NCBI GenBank assembly: GCA_965261695.1
Contig: OZ253474.1
Span: forward strand, 1,240,001-1,304,000
DNA from: Bin5 sp965261695
GTDB taxonomy: Bacteria; Chloroflexota; Anaerolineae; Caldilineales; Caldilineaceae
Direction: 5' to 3'
DNA: 64,000 bases
Shown here: positions 8,818-17,967 of the stretch, piece by piece
How positions within the stretch are numbered: the stretch's first letter is position 1
How the letters are laid out: each line of letters starts with the position of its first letter
Notes under the pieces: model-generated
What the model was told of the DNA's origin: nothing
The model's input: only the letters and a program-made list of their open reading frames with translations
The model's database searches: none
Position numbers and translations under genes: made by a program

Positions 8818-9912
8818 TCAGACACGTCTCACCGTAATGAAGGTGCCGAGAATCTCACGCATCCAGGGGTTGTTGGCATCCGTACGACCATAGGCCGCCA
8901 ACAGAGTGTCCGGTGCAACCTCCTCGATCGCGTCGTAGTACGAGCAATCAACGTGCACCGGACCCTGGCGTAAGCAGAAGTGCCCCATCCACGTGTGCCC
9001 CATGTCCGTGCTGAAGGTGAGCCAATCGCCCGGCCGGCCATAGATTACGGCCAGCACGCCATTGGACATCAGGCAGGACTTCGGCATCACGCCACGGTCG
9101 GCGATCGGGTCAGCGTGGCTCCAGGTCCTGCCCTCGTCATTCGACCGGCTCATGTACAGCGACCAGTGCTCGCCCGATGCATTCCCGCCGGAGCGCATGA
9201 AGCAAAGTATCTCTCCGTTGGGCAGTTTCTGCAGATAAGGCTCACCAAAGCCATCCAGCCGCCGCGCATCCCCTTCATGCAGGTCGAACGCCACCGTCGA
9301 CCGGTAGTGCCAGGTGCGTCCTCGATCAGTAGACCGGATCACGAAAGAGCGCTCTTTCGCGTTCCTGTCAGCGGCGAACTTGCCTAGCACACCGGCCAGC
9401 AAGCTGCCATCGCTTAGCGACACGATGGCGTGATCCACGTAGCAGAACAGGGGCTGTCCGGCGCGCTCCATGTCCCGCCACAGTTCGGGAATCCCAATCA
9501 GGCGAATCGTCTCCTTCTGGTAGGTGTAGCCGTTGTCCAGCGAGCGGTGCAGGTAGGTCTCGTGCACACCGTCCTCGACTTTCTCCAGCCAGGTCGGTTC
9601 CACCTGGATCAACTCACCGTCGGGGAACTGGTATGCGTTCCAGGAACGCCAATCCGGCGATTCGCGCCACGTATGCCCGCCATCTGTGGAGCGCCGGCAG
9701 GGCATGCCGCGATGACTGGCCTCCACTTCCGGTGGGAACGCAGCAAGCACGAGTTCACCGTCTATGAGCTTGTACATGTAGGCGCAGGCGCAGTGCGTCT
9801 CATGCATGGGAATGATGGTCTGTGTCTCACCGACCTGGATCTCCAGCCCCGGGAGTTGGTAGAAGCCCCGGCTGCGGTCTTCGCGTGATACTTCCTTCAC
9901 CGTGCCTGTCAT
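8818..9912 (-). CDS. Sialidase-like BNR-repeat protein (copy 1)
   Basis: A 364-residue beta-propeller with repeated Asp-box motifs: STDGGHTW, SLDNGYTY, STDRGRTW, SNDEGRTW and STDMGHTW. These are the hallmark of exo-sialidases and related propellers. An ATG at 9912 follows AAGGAATAGGA. No signal peptide is visible, so it is probably cytoplasmic or exported by another route. Catalytic Arg, Tyr and Glu residues of true sialidases cannot be confidently placed, so substrate and activity are open. It is closely similar to the gene at 15094-16173. It is the last gene after the ABC permease genes and may be co-transcribed with them. Confidence 0.75.
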   Translation of the reverse strand: MTGTVKEVSREDRSRGFYQLPGLEIQVGETQTIIPMHETHCACAYMYKLIDGELVLAAFPPEVEASHRGMPCRRSTDGGHTWRESPDWRSWNAYQFPDGELIQVEPTWLEKVEDGVHETYLHRSLDNGYTYQKETIRLIGIPELWRDMERAGQPLFCYVDHAIVSLSDGSLLAGVLGKFAADRNAKERSFVIRSTDRGRTWHYRSTVAFDLHEGDARRLDGFGEPYLQKLPNGEILCFMRSGGNASGEHWSLYMSRSNDEGRTWSHADPIADRGVMPKSCLMSNGVLAVIYGRPGDWLTFSTDMGHTWMGHFCLRQGPVHVDCSYYDAIEEVAPDTLLAAYGRTDANNPWMREILGTFITVRRV

Positions 9913-9948
9913 TTCCTATTCCTTTCTTTGCTCCATGGCGCAAACCGA

Positions 9949-10878
9949 TCAGATACCACGATGCTTGCTACGCACATCGAGGGCGTCGCGCAGACCGTCA
10001 CCCAGGAAGTTGATCGCCAGGACTGCCAGCGTAATCGCTATCCCTGGCGGCAGCCACTGCCAGGGGAAGATGGCGAGTGCTGTGAAGTTCGCCGCGCGGC
10101 TAACCATGCCACCCCAGCTGGGTACCGGCGCCTGTACACCCAGCCCAAGATAGCTCAGGCCGGCCTCCGCGAGGATGGCGCCGGCCGTGCCCAGGGTCAT
10201 CGAGACCACGACCGGGCCAACCACGTGGGGAAAGATGTGTACCCGCATGATACGCCAATCTGTTGCGCCGACCGTGCGGGCCGCGGTGACGAATTCCGCC
10301 TCGCGCAAGGACAGCACCTGCCCCCGCACCAGCCGCGCCAGTCCCGGCCAATTGAACAGACCAATCACCAGCATGAGGGTGAAGATGCTGGGTTCCAGAA
10401 CGGTGGCCAATGTGATCATGAGGATAAAGGTCGGAAACATCATGACTAGCTCTGTAAAACGCATGAGCAGATCGTCGGTGCGTCCCCCGACGTAGCCGCC
10501 CAGCCCACCGAAGATGACACCGATGATCGTGGTGAGGGATACGGCGACGATGCCCACCGACATGGACACCCGTGCGCCATAGATGACCCGGGTAAGTACA
10601 TCTCGCCCTACCTGATCCGTACCGAAGATGTGCCGGCCAGTAGGGGGGGCATTGACTTCGCGTAAGCTGGCTTTGACTGGATCGTAAGACGTGATGAGTG
10701 GCGCCGTCAGAGCGATCAGCACCAGCATCAGGACGATCAGGCCACCGACCACGGCAACGCGGTGCCGAAGAAAGCGACGCAAGCTGCGCGCGAGCGGCGA
10801 GTCTACGGGCAACCGCTGTTCTGCGATATGTGGAGACGCTCTTCTACGTGTGCGCGACATCTGTCTCGTGGCTGACAC
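9949..10878 (-). CDS. ABC transporter permease, DppC/OppC type
   Basis: A 309-residue inner-membrane permease of the peptide/nickel (Dpp/Opp) family. It has the N-terminal OppC segment with one membrane helix (RVAVVGGLIVLMLVLIALTA), the phrase HIFGTDQVGRDVLTRVIYGAR, and the EAA loop (VTAARTVGATDWRIMRVHIFPHV) that contacts the ATPase. The start is uncertain: GTG at 10878 or the ATG six codons in; neither has a clear ribosome site. It pairs with the DppB-type permease at 11011 and the solute-binding protein at 12094. No ATPase gene is nearby. The substrate is likely an oligosaccharide or peptide-like compound, judged from context only. Confidence 0.88.
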   Translation of the reverse strand: MSATRQMSRTRRRASPHIAEQRLPVDSPLARSLRRFLRHRVAVVGGLIVLMLVLIALTAPLITSYDPVKASLREVNAPPTGRHIFGTDQVGRDVLTRVIYGARVSMSVGIVAVSLTTIIGVIFGGLGGYVGGRTDDLLMRFTELVMMFPTFILMITLATVLEPSIFTLMLVIGLFNWPGLARLVRGQVLSLREAEFVTAARTVGATDWRIMRVHIFPHVVGPVVVSMTLGTAGAILAEAGLSYLGLGVQAPVPSWGGMVSRAANFTALAIFPWQWLPPGIAITLAVLAINFLGDGLRDALDVRSKHRGI

Positions 10879-11010
10879 TGGGAGATTTGGAGGAGTTTTA
10901 TCGGGCTGGCACCTCTGGTGAACGGCTGGATAAAGTGTGTAGGCGGGTTAGATTGGCGGGCCGGTGATGGGCGGGAGGATGTGCCGGCATTCACTAACTC
11001 CGACCCGCTT

Positions 11011-11973
11011 TCAATCGTAGCGTACGCGCGGGTCCACGAAGCCATAGGCGATATCGGAGGCCAGGTTCGCGAGCATTACGATGACGGCAGCAGTCAGTGT
11101 CACCGCCATGATCACCGGGTAGTCCCGGGCCAAGAGCGCCGTATAGCCCAGGCGGCCCATTCCCGGCCACGAGAAGAGCTGCTCAAGGATGAACGATCCT
11201 CCCAACAAGCTGGGCAGGCTGAGGCCCACGAGGGTGACCACGGGCAAGAGCGCGTTTCGGAACACGTGGCGTATGATGACCCACCGTTCCGGCAGCCCCT
11301 TGCTGCGAGCCGTGGTCACGTGGTCGGCGCCCAAGGCATCCAGCACACTCGCCCGGGTGTAGCGCATGTAGCCGGCCAGACTCAGAATCACGTTGGCGAG
11401 GACCGGCAGAACCATGTGGTGCAGGAGGTCCAGGTTCAGCCCTGTTGACTGGCCCGGGGTCCACATGCCGGCCAGGGGGAACCAATCCAGCTTGACCGAA
11501 AGGAAATACATAAGCAGTATAGCGACGAAGAAGTTTGGCACCGAGATACCGAAGAAGGCCAAAAACGACAGCGCGTGGTCCAGATTGGAGTACTGCTTAA
11601 GGCCCGACACCAGGCCCAGCGCCACGCCGATCAGGATGGCCAGCACGAGGGAGGTGACCTGCAGCAAGAGCGTGGCCGGCAGGGTTTCAACAATTCTCTC
11701 CGCCACCGAGCGGCCATCCACCAGGGAGTAGCCAAGGTTTCCCCGCAGCAACTCTCTTAGCCATATCAGGTAGCGGACGTGGATGGGCTTGTTCAAACCC
11801 AAGCGCTCCCGCATCGCTTCCCGGTCGACCTGTGAGGAGGTGGGCTCCAATGGGTCGATCATCGCCGTTACCGGATCACCGGGAGCCAGGTTATACATCA
11901 CGAAGACCAAGATCGTAACGCCCAGGACCATCATAGGCGTCACCAAAAGACGATGTAGGATGTATTCAGTCAT
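11011..11973 (-). CDS. ABC transporter permease, DppB/OppB type
   Basis: A 320-residue permease with the DppB signature: an N-terminal helix, then LAPGDPVTAMIDPLEP, later membrane spans, and an EAA loop (TTARSKGLPERWVIIRH). It forms the heterodimeric channel with the DppC-type subunit encoded next. It lies 120 bases downstream of the solute-binding protein, separated by a strong hairpin, an arrangement common where the binding protein is made in excess. The ATP-binding subunits are not in this window. Confidence 0.9.
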   Translation of the reverse strand: MTEYILHRLLVTPMMVLGVTILVFVMYNLAPGDPVTAMIDPLEPTSSQVDREAMRERLGLNKPIHVRYLIWLRELLRGNLGYSLVDGRSVAERIVETLPATLLLQVTSLVLAILIGVALGLVSGLKQYSNLDHALSFLAFFGISVPNFFVAILLMYFLSVKLDWFPLAGMWTPGQSTGLNLDLLHHMVLPVLANVILSLAGYMRYTRASVLDALGADHVTTARSKGLPERWVIIRHVFRNALLPVVTLVGLSLPSLLGGSFILEQLFSWPGMGRLGYTALLARDYPVIMAVTLTAAVIVMLANLASDIAYGFVDPRVRYD

Positions 11974-12035
11974 AACCCAGTGTCTGTTCCCTGGCCAGGG
12001 GCGTGTACGCCCCGGTGGCGCCTACCACACTGAAA

Positions 12036-12059
12036 GGGCTGGGCACTGCCGCCCAGCCC
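12036..12059 (-). terminator. Intercistronic hairpin between solute-binding protein and permease genes
   Basis: A perfect 9-bp stem (GGGCTGGGC / GCCCAGCCC) with a 6-nt loop lies between the binding-protein stop and the permease start. On the minus strand it is followed by only three T. It probably attenuates transcription or protects the upstream mRNA end. A second smaller palindrome (GGGCG-TGTA-CGCCC) lies just beside it at about 11999-12012. Confidence 0.5.
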
Positions 12060-12093
12060 CCTCTTTCACCCGCCACTGCAAGGGCAGACAAAC

Positions 12094-13809
12094 CTAGGTC
12101 TGTTTCAGCCAGATCTTCTCGTGGGGGACGCGGACCGATTTTGCGTAGTCTGTGCCGGGATAGATGTCCTGGACTCGCGTATTGTATATAAGCCTGCCTA
12201 CCCCTCGCCAGAACGGCGCTCCGTTCAGGTTTTGGTCGACCAGCAAGGCTACTTGCTTCAACAGTTCTACACGCTTGTCGAGGTCTTGCTCCTGCATGGC
12301 GGCTGCATAAACCTCGTCCAACTCCGGGTTACAGTAATTGTTCCAGTTGATCCCGCCCACGTCAGGGGTACCTCCACATTTGACAATACGCCAGAAGTGA
12401 CCCAGGGCGGTGGAGCACCCTTGGACATTCCGGTAGATGTCAAAGTTCAGGTTGTCGAATACCTCTGGGACGAAGGCGGAGGGGTGGAACACCTTGAACT
12501 TCACCTTTAGCCCCATATTGGCCGCCAGCGCCTGGAAGGTCTCGGCGGCCACCGTGGGCTCGCCTTCCATGGCGAACTCCAGTTCGCGATCAAAGTCCCA
12601 GTTGATCTCCTCCAGGATGGCCCGGGCCTTGTCCGGATCGAAATGGTAGTCTGTCAGCCCCTCAGGCGGCTGGTTCAGGGTGCCCACGCCGATATGACTG
12701 TACACGTAGTTGTCGCGTACGGCCAGACCGCCGGTCGTCACGGCGAGATACTCATCAATGTCTATGCCATACAGGAGCGCCTGGTGCAGTTGATGGTAGG
12801 TATCCGGGAAGCGGTTGACGTTGATGTACCACGCCCAATAACATGGGGTCGGAAAGGTCGCACTTACAAGATGATCCATCTCTTTCAAGTGCTGGAAGCT
12901 GGCCAGGTCTGGAGTGCCACCCACGTCAAGCTCCCCCTTCTCCAGGGCGGCAACCGCAGTGTTGCCATCGAGGAAGCGGAAGATGATTCCGTCCAGGAGG
13001 GGCTTCCCCCCCCAGTAGTCGTCGTTGCGCTCCATCGCCAGGAACTGGTCGGGAACCAACTGGGTGCATTTGAAGGGTCCGGTCCCGATGGGCATGCCCG
13101 CGAAAGGCTCGTGGTCAACAACCTTATCGAGCGGGACGTCCTCGAACACGTGCTTGGGCGTGATGTCCATTCGGGTGTTAGGGCTGGAAATGAAATCAAA
13201 GTCGGTTGCCTCCAACTCGAGGCGCACGGTGTATTCGTCAATCTTCTGGGCGCCGGTGAGATCCTCCATTGTCCCACCGTTTTCCCCCAGGTTCTTGGCC
13301 CCCTTGATCTGCGGCAGCCCGCCGCTCTGGCGTGCGACATCCCTGTGGGTGGCTGCGAACCAGCTCCACATCACGTCGTCGGCAGTGAACGGCCGGCCAT
13401 CGTGCCATTTGACGTTCTGGCGCAGGTGGAACACCCATACCCGATCCGGCTCCTCAACGTCCACCTTCTCGGCCAGCTCCGGTGTGATCTTGAACTCTTT
13501 CGTCTGGGGCGTCAGGCCGTCGCCCCACTCCTGACCCCGGACAAGAGACTGTAGCACCGGTGAGAACACCCTATAGTGTGAGGTGCCCCGAACCTTCCAG
13601 GGTGTGAAGTTCGTGAAGCTCAATGCCCCAGGCGCGATCGTCAAGGTCCCGCCGCTCACGGGACCGGCGTCTTCCATGGATGCGGGTTGCTGGATCGGTT
13701 CCGAGACTGCACTCTGTGGCGCGGGGATGCACGCTGCAGCAGCAATGCCAGCTGCGCCCAGGCCAGCCGCGCGCAGAAATTCACGTCTACTCACTTCTTT
13801 ACGGGTCAT
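12094..13809 (-). CDS. Extracellular solute-binding protein, family 5
   Basis: A 571-residue lipoprotein of the Dpp/Opp (SBP_bac_5) family. The start is the ATG at 13809, preceded by AGGAGGGG. The N-terminus combines a twin-arginine-type motif (SRREFLRAAG) with a lipobox-like AAAC at about 26-29, so Tat export followed by lipid anchoring is likely. The conserved block NVKWHDGRPFTADDVMWSW is present, as are the GTGPFKC and FRFLDGN elements. It should bind the ligand outside the cell and deliver it to the permeases encoded downstream. The transcript appears to begin at a promoter with a dyad at 13891-13932. The ligand cannot be read from sequence. Confidence 0.88.
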   Translation of the reverse strand: MTRKEVSRREFLRAAGLGAAGIAAAACIPAPQSAVSEPIQQPASMEDAGPVSGGTLTIAPGALSFTNFTPWKVRGTSHYRVFSPVLQSLVRGQEWGDGLTPQTKEFKITPELAEKVDVEEPDRVWVFHLRQNVKWHDGRPFTADDVMWSWFAATHRDVARQSGGLPQIKGAKNLGENGGTMEDLTGAQKIDEYTVRLELEATDFDFISSPNTRMDITPKHVFEDVPLDKVVDHEPFAGMPIGTGPFKCTQLVPDQFLAMERNDDYWGGKPLLDGIIFRFLDGNTAVAALEKGELDVGGTPDLASFQHLKEMDHLVSATFPTPCYWAWYINVNRFPDTYHQLHQALLYGIDIDEYLAVTTGGLAVRDNYVYSHIGVGTLNQPPEGLTDYHFDPDKARAILEEINWDFDRELEFAMEGEPTVAAETFQALAANMGLKVKFKVFHPSAFVPEVFDNLNFDIYRNVQGCSTALGHFWRIVKCGGTPDVGGINWNNYCNPELDEVYAAAMQEQDLDKRVELLKQVALLVDQNLNGAPFWRGVGRLIYNTRVQDIYPGTDYAKSVRVPHEKIWLKQT

Positions 13810-13890
13810 GGTTCCCCTCCTGATGTAGATATTCAGTCGTGTAGACAAATCGGACTTAACTTAAGGGCAGGCCGTGTGGATGGGAATGTA

Positions 13891-13916
13891 TCTAAGATAT
13901 AATAATATATCTCAGA
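13891..13916. promoter_or_regulatory. Operator-like dyad over the -10 element of the transporter operon
   Basis: Arms TCTAAGATATA and TATATCTCAGA are inverted repeats (10 of 11 pairs) around a 4-nt spacer, and they cover the -10 hexamer at 13904-13909. This placement is typical of a repressor site. No regulator gene is seen nearby. Confidence 0.5.
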
Positions 13917-13932
13917 ATACAGCCTTTGTCAA
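13904..13932 (-). promoter_or_regulatory. Sigma-70-type promoter for the solute-binding protein/permease operon
   Basis: On the minus strand, TTGACA (13932-13927) and TATATT (13909-13904) are separated by exactly 17 bases, about 95 bases before the ATG at 13809. It reads toward the transporter operon. Confidence 0.65.
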
Positions 13933-14190
13933 CACAGGAAATTTAATTGGGTGCATCCCAGATTTTTGGGGAGATATGTATGGCCGGTGTTGGCTTCGGT
14001 CCGGCAAACTGACTTGGCGCGCTTTACGCACGGCAAATTGGGATCCACGCGGGGCATTGGGCGCAAGCACGACTGGGGCAGGCGCGGAATGGAACTGTTT
14101 CGACGATGGGGAAGCGCGCGAACGGTTCTTACCTAGCGCCGGGGTCGGCGTGTGCGTGCGCGTTTGTGGGCGGTTGGAAAGGATGCCGAC

Positions 14191-14241
14191 GTACAAGCGG
14201 ATGTACAAGCGTTGTACAAGTGTTTACGAGCGTTTACGAGA
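14191..14241 (+). repeat. Short cluster of decamer repeats related to the 51.3-kb array
   Basis: Two consecutive units GTTTACGAGC and GTTTACGAGA (14222-14241) are preceded by three GTACAAG units spaced 11-12 bases apart. The last unit is the exact reverse complement of TCTCGTAAAC, a unit of the large array at 51311-51600. Confidence 0.65.
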
Positions 14242-14412
14242 GATTGGCGCATGCATAAATTGAGGGCGCATGGCGGCCGGCGGGTGGATGGCAGGGTGTA
14301 AGGGGAAGGTGTGCGGGGGCGGGCGTGGCATGGCTGAGGCGCCGGCGAAACCGTGTTGAAAACAATATAAAATTTATTAGAAATTCAGATATGGCCGGGA
14401 CAAGGAGAAAAG

Positions 14413-14453
14413 GTCTGAATCAGGATTTACAGAATTGGGGGATTGGCAAGATT
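14413..14453 (+). repeat. Dispersed intergenic repeat, copy A
   Basis: A 41-nt sequence beginning GTCTGAATCAGGATTTACAG matches the sequence at 30165-30205 at about 32 of 41 positions by eye. Both copies are intergenic and similarly oriented. Confidence 0.5.
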
Positions 14454-14799
14454 CGTGCGGTTGTTGGAAATTCGTCTGTAGTCCAAACTGTCCGCCCCGA
14501 AATTGACCAAGAGACCGATTGCAAAACCATAGGTGTCCGCCAGCCAAAAATTGGGGATAGACCCAATTTAATGGGGTGTGGTCCAGAATGGGGGTGCGTT
14601 TCTGGCTACCTCCGGGCAACTACGCCAGATGCGGGATGCACCCCTCGTTGGCATGGGCGACGAAAGTTTATGCCGTCGCTTCAGAGTCAAGGGGACAGGG
14701 CGGACGGGCCGCCCAGGGCGGTTGGGAAGGATACCAGCCGAACTTCGCGCGGCGGGCAGATTTTTCTATTATATATTATATTATAAATGTCCGCTTTGG

Positions 14800-14832
14800 C
14801 CCCCCCGGGGGGGGGGGGGGGGGGGGGGGGGG
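14800..14832. repeat. C7-G26 homopolymer junction
   Basis: Seven C are followed directly by 26 G. This is either a slippage-prone tract or an assembly junction built from poly-G read artefacts. Its true length is unreliable. Confidence 0.7.
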
Positions 14833-15093
14833 ATTACTATACGAAACCAGGCGCTGGGCGTCATTTGTCCAGTCGGCGCGGGCGCTCATGCGCATCGAGA
14901 GAGGCCGTTCCCGCCGGCAAGCGGCCCCGGGAATGCTCTGGTGGCGCTCCGCCTGATTTCTGCGCGGGATGGCAGTTGCAGATACTGCCCGATCTTGGCG
15001 AATAGGCCAAGGTCTGATTTCAACGCAATTGTCAGAATAACTCGCCCCTATCTTGGGACACACCCAAATTAAGTCCGGCAATGAGAAGGCGTG

Positions 15094-16173
15094 TCACGAA
15101 CGCTTTACCGTGATGAAAGTGCCGAGGAGCTCAGCCTGCCAGCTATCGTTGGGGTCAGTCCGGCCATAAGCGACCAGCAGCGTGTCCGGCGCAACCTCCG
15201 CGATCGCGTCGTAATACGAGCAATCGGTATGCTGTGGACCCTGACGCAGGCAGAAGTGGCCGATCCAGGTGTGCCCCATGTCCAGGCTGAAGGCGAGCCA
15301 ATCGCCTGGTCTGCCATAGCTCACGACAAGCACGCCGTTGGACATCAAGCAGGATGTGGGGAAGACGCCGCGGTCCGCAATGGGGTCGGCATGGCTCCAG
15401 GTCTTGCCATCATCGTTCGACCGGCTCATGTACAGGGGCCAGTGCTTTCCGCCAGACGTGCCACCGCTGCGCATGAAGCAAAGTATCTCCCCATTGGGCA
15501 GTGTCTGCAGAGAGGGCTCGCCAAAGCCATCCAGGCGGCGTGCGTCTCCTGGCGTCAGGTCAAATGCCACCGTTGAAACATAGTGCCAGGTCCTGCCGCG
15601 ATCGGTAGAGCGTACCACGAAAGAGCGTTCCTTGGGCTGCCTATCGCTGGCAAACTTAGCGAGCGCGCCAGCCAGCAGGCTGCCATCGCGCAGCGCCACG
15701 ATGGAGTGGTCCACGTAGCGTGGCATGCCGGGGGCGTTTATTTCTGACGCGAGTGTGGGAACACCGATCAATTGCATCGTCTCTCTCTGGTAGGTATAAC
15801 CGTTATCCACTGAGCGGTCCAGATCCGTCTCGTACACACCTTCCTGATCGGTATCTGTCAAGAAATGAGCATGTACCTGGATCAACTCACCATCTGGAAA
15901 CTGGTATGCACACCATGTAGGCCAGTCTGGCGCGTCGCGCCACGTATGTCCGCCATCTCTCGAGCGTCTGGAGGTGAAGCCGCCAGATTCCTCTGGAAAA
16001 GCAGCCAGCACGAGTTCACCATCTACGAGTTTGAACAGGTATGCACAGGCGCAGTGCGTTCTCTCTTGTGGAATGATGGTCTGTGTCTCACCAACCTGGA
16101 TCTCCAACCCTGCAAGCTGGTAGTAACCTCTGCAGATATCTTCGTGTGATATCTCTTTTGTTATGTTAGCCAT
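15094..16173 (-). CDS. Sialidase-like BNR-repeat protein (copy 2)
   Basis: A 359-residue paralogue of the protein at 8818-9912, with the same opening (GLEIQVGETQTIIP) and Asp-boxes (SRDGGHTW, SVDNGYTY, STDRGRTW, SNDDGKTW, SLDMGHTW). The start is the ATG at 16173 with AAGGAGTG upstream; an in-frame start 25 codons earlier lacks a site. It lies downstream of a propeller glycosidase-like gene on the same strand. The two copies differ throughout, so this is an older duplication, perhaps with different glycan linkages. No export signal is visible. Confidence 0.75.
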   Translation of the reverse strand: MANITKEISHEDICRGYYQLAGLEIQVGETQTIIPQERTHCACAYLFKLVDGELVLAAFPEESGGFTSRRSRDGGHTWRDAPDWPTWCAYQFPDGELIQVHAHFLTDTDQEGVYETDLDRSVDNGYTYQRETMQLIGVPTLASEINAPGMPRYVDHSIVALRDGSLLAGALAKFASDRQPKERSFVVRSTDRGRTWHYVSTVAFDLTPGDARRLDGFGEPSLQTLPNGEILCFMRSGGTSGGKHWPLYMSRSNDDGKTWSHADPIADRGVFPTSCLMSNGVLVVSYGRPGDWLAFSLDMGHTWIGHFCLRQGPQHTDCSYYDAIAEVAPDTLLVAYGRTDPNDSWQAELLGTFITVKRS

Positions 16174-16383
16174 TTCCTTGTCACTCCTTCCATCCTGTGC
16201 GGATGATGTGGGTAGCGCATCAGCCTGATGCAATGCGTAGTTGTCCATGGTATTCTACCCGCTTTCAACGGACGTCAAAAATCATATTGGCGTGGCTGGC
16301 GTTCGGCAAATCCAGCGTATCCCGGCGCTATTGACTGCTGATGAGAAGAAAGATGTCTGGTCGGGAGATCGTCTGTCTCCTTC

Positions 16384-17937
16384 TTATTCGCTGAAGCGGA
16401 ATGAAAACAGATCGGCATCCTTGAGTACAAAGCGCAAGCGCACCGGTATACCGGCCAGCCGGCTCACGTCGGGTCCATCTGCCCAGTGTACCACACGGGC
16501 CAGATCGTCCCCCAGCACGTCGACACAGTCGTCGAGCGTAAAGCCTGTGATGGGCGTGTCCATCTGATCGCGCAGAATCTCAACGCGGATGCTGCCTGCG
16601 GCCGACGCGGAGAAGTTGAGCATCAGTTGCCGGCCCGCAAAGATGAGCGCTTTCGTGACGACTTCGCCCCCGCTCAGCGGCGCCTGTATGGAGACAAAGC
16701 CGTCGATGCGCAGCGTGTAGCGTCGCAAGTTGAGGCTCTCTCCCCGCCAGTAGCCTTCGGTCAGATAGAGTGAGATCTCGTCGGGCGCCCCGTCAATCGC
16801 CGATTTGGTGGTGACAAGGCCCCAGTTCGGGTAGTTGTCACCGTACACCCAGTTGTCCTGCGGCCTCAGCCCCGGTCGAATGAATGATTCCGGCCAGAGT
16901 TTGAAGGTCTGCCCATCGCGGCTGGTCATGAACATGCTGTCAGTCAGGGCGCTGCCGCGGCGTTCACTGATGTCGTTTTCAGACTTGGCGTTGGCGCGAC
17001 GCCGGCGATGCGCCAACTCGGGAAGATCTTCTATTGCATCCGACCAGCCGCGGTCGATGTAGCGCGCCGGAAAGCCCAGGAAAATGTGCGAGGCGCGGAA
17101 ATAGGGGATGATCCCGTTGGTGTAAAGCTCGTCGGTGCGCCCCTCAGTGTAATTGATGTAGACAGGGTCGCTCCAGTGGATGAAATCCTGTGAAGTCGCG
17201 GTGAGGATATCACGTCCATAGCGCGAGCCGCGAGGCGTGTCTCGATTGTGGCCTCCCACGATTTGAGCGGAGTACGGTTGCGCGCCTGTTTCGTGGAACA
17301 GACTGCGGTGGTAGTCGCGGTATTCGCCGCGTAGCGTGTCCCAGAACGCCAGGTTGTGCGAATCCAAGAGTCCGTAGGTGATGACGGCTTCGTCGCTCAT
17401 GGGCGTCCAGTGGATGCCATCGGGTGACGATAACGGGTGGAGCCCGCGCGGATCGTAGCTGACAGTCCAGGCCTTGTATTTTGCATCCGGTGCAGCATTG
17501 GGGTTGGCGTCCTTGAAGGGCGCGAATTCGCCGACTGGGAAGCGACTCTCCTGCTTGTCCAGGATGATGTTGTTCTTTTTTGAGCCGTTGAATTCGACCA
17601 GGCCAAGCTCCGGCTTGATCCAATGGATGCCGTCTGCGCTTTCGGCGTAGCAGACAACCGCCGGATGAGGTACTTCCTGCCTGGTTTCAGTTGTAACATA
17701 GTGGCTGCCGCGGTAATACATGCGGTAGATGTCACCGTCCTGGAAAACCGTATAGTAGCCGCAGGCGTTGCCCTCCCAGGGCATGTCGGTGACCAGCACC
17801 ACTTCGCGTGGGGTGGGTCTGTTGAGACGCCACACGGCGCCACCGCTCAAACCAGCGACCAGATAGTCATCGATCATCAACTCCAGTCGTGAGCCGATAT
17901 CGATCGGGGTCTTGCCGCTGGACTGATAGGTTGCCAT
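16384..17937 (-). CDS. Five-bladed beta-propeller glycosidase-like protein (paralogue)
   Basis: A 517-residue full-length relative of the protein at 1436-3019: PIDIGSRLELMIDDYLV at the start, blade motifs SADGIHW, SPDGIHW, SQDFIHW and SRDGQTF, and the C-terminal beta-sandwich ending RLRFVLKDADLFSFRF. The start is the ATG at 17937 with GAAGGGA upstream. The frame continues 25 codons further upstream, but that part encodes a displaced fragment of the metallophosphoesterase gene and is not part of this protein. The intact state here, against the deleted copy at 3046, suggests this paralogue is functional. Substrate unknown. Confidence 0.7.
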   Translation of the reverse strand: MATYQSSGKTPIDIGSRLELMIDDYLVAGLSGGAVWRLNRPTPREVVLVTDMPWEGNACGYYTVFQDGDIYRMYYRGSHYVTTETRQEVPHPAVVCYAESADGIHWIKPELGLVEFNGSKKNNIILDKQESRFPVGEFAPFKDANPNAAPDAKYKAWTVSYDPRGLHPLSSPDGIHWTPMSDEAVITYGLLDSHNLAFWDTLRGEYRDYHRSLFHETGAQPYSAQIVGGHNRDTPRGSRYGRDILTATSQDFIHWSDPVYINYTEGRTDELYTNGIIPYFRASHIFLGFPARYIDRGWSDAIEDLPELAHRRRRANAKSENDISERRGSALTDSMFMTSRDGQTFKLWPESFIRPGLRPQDNWVYGDNYPNWGLVTTKSAIDGAPDEISLYLTEGYWRGESLNLRRYTLRIDGFVSIQAPLSGGEVVTKALIFAGRQLMLNFSASAAGSIRVEILRDQMDTPITGFTLDDCVDVLGDDLARVVHWADGPDVSRLAGIPVRLRFVLKDADLFSFRFSE

Positions 17938-17967
17938 TTGTGTTGTTGTCCCTTCTTCAAATCCGAA

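Larger units (their letters stand above)
13933..15093. other. Non-coding interval with repeats and a C7G26 homopolymer junction
   Basis: About 1.2 kb with no convincing gene. It holds a GGGTGCATCCCA motif (13949-13960) and its reverse form at 14633-14644, decamer repeats related to the 51.3-kb array (14191-14241), a dispersed 41-nt repeat (14413-14453), an AT-rich stretch (14768-14787) and a run of 7 C followed by 26 G (14800-14832). The open frames crossing it are low-complexity artefacts. Confidence 0.7.

Noticed and set aside
12643..13554. Plus-strand frame of 303 codons
   Set aside because: Antisense shadow of the solute-binding protein gene.
14576..15072. Frames with poly-Gly crossing the G tract
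   Set aside because: Produced by the homopolymer; no family resemblance or start site.
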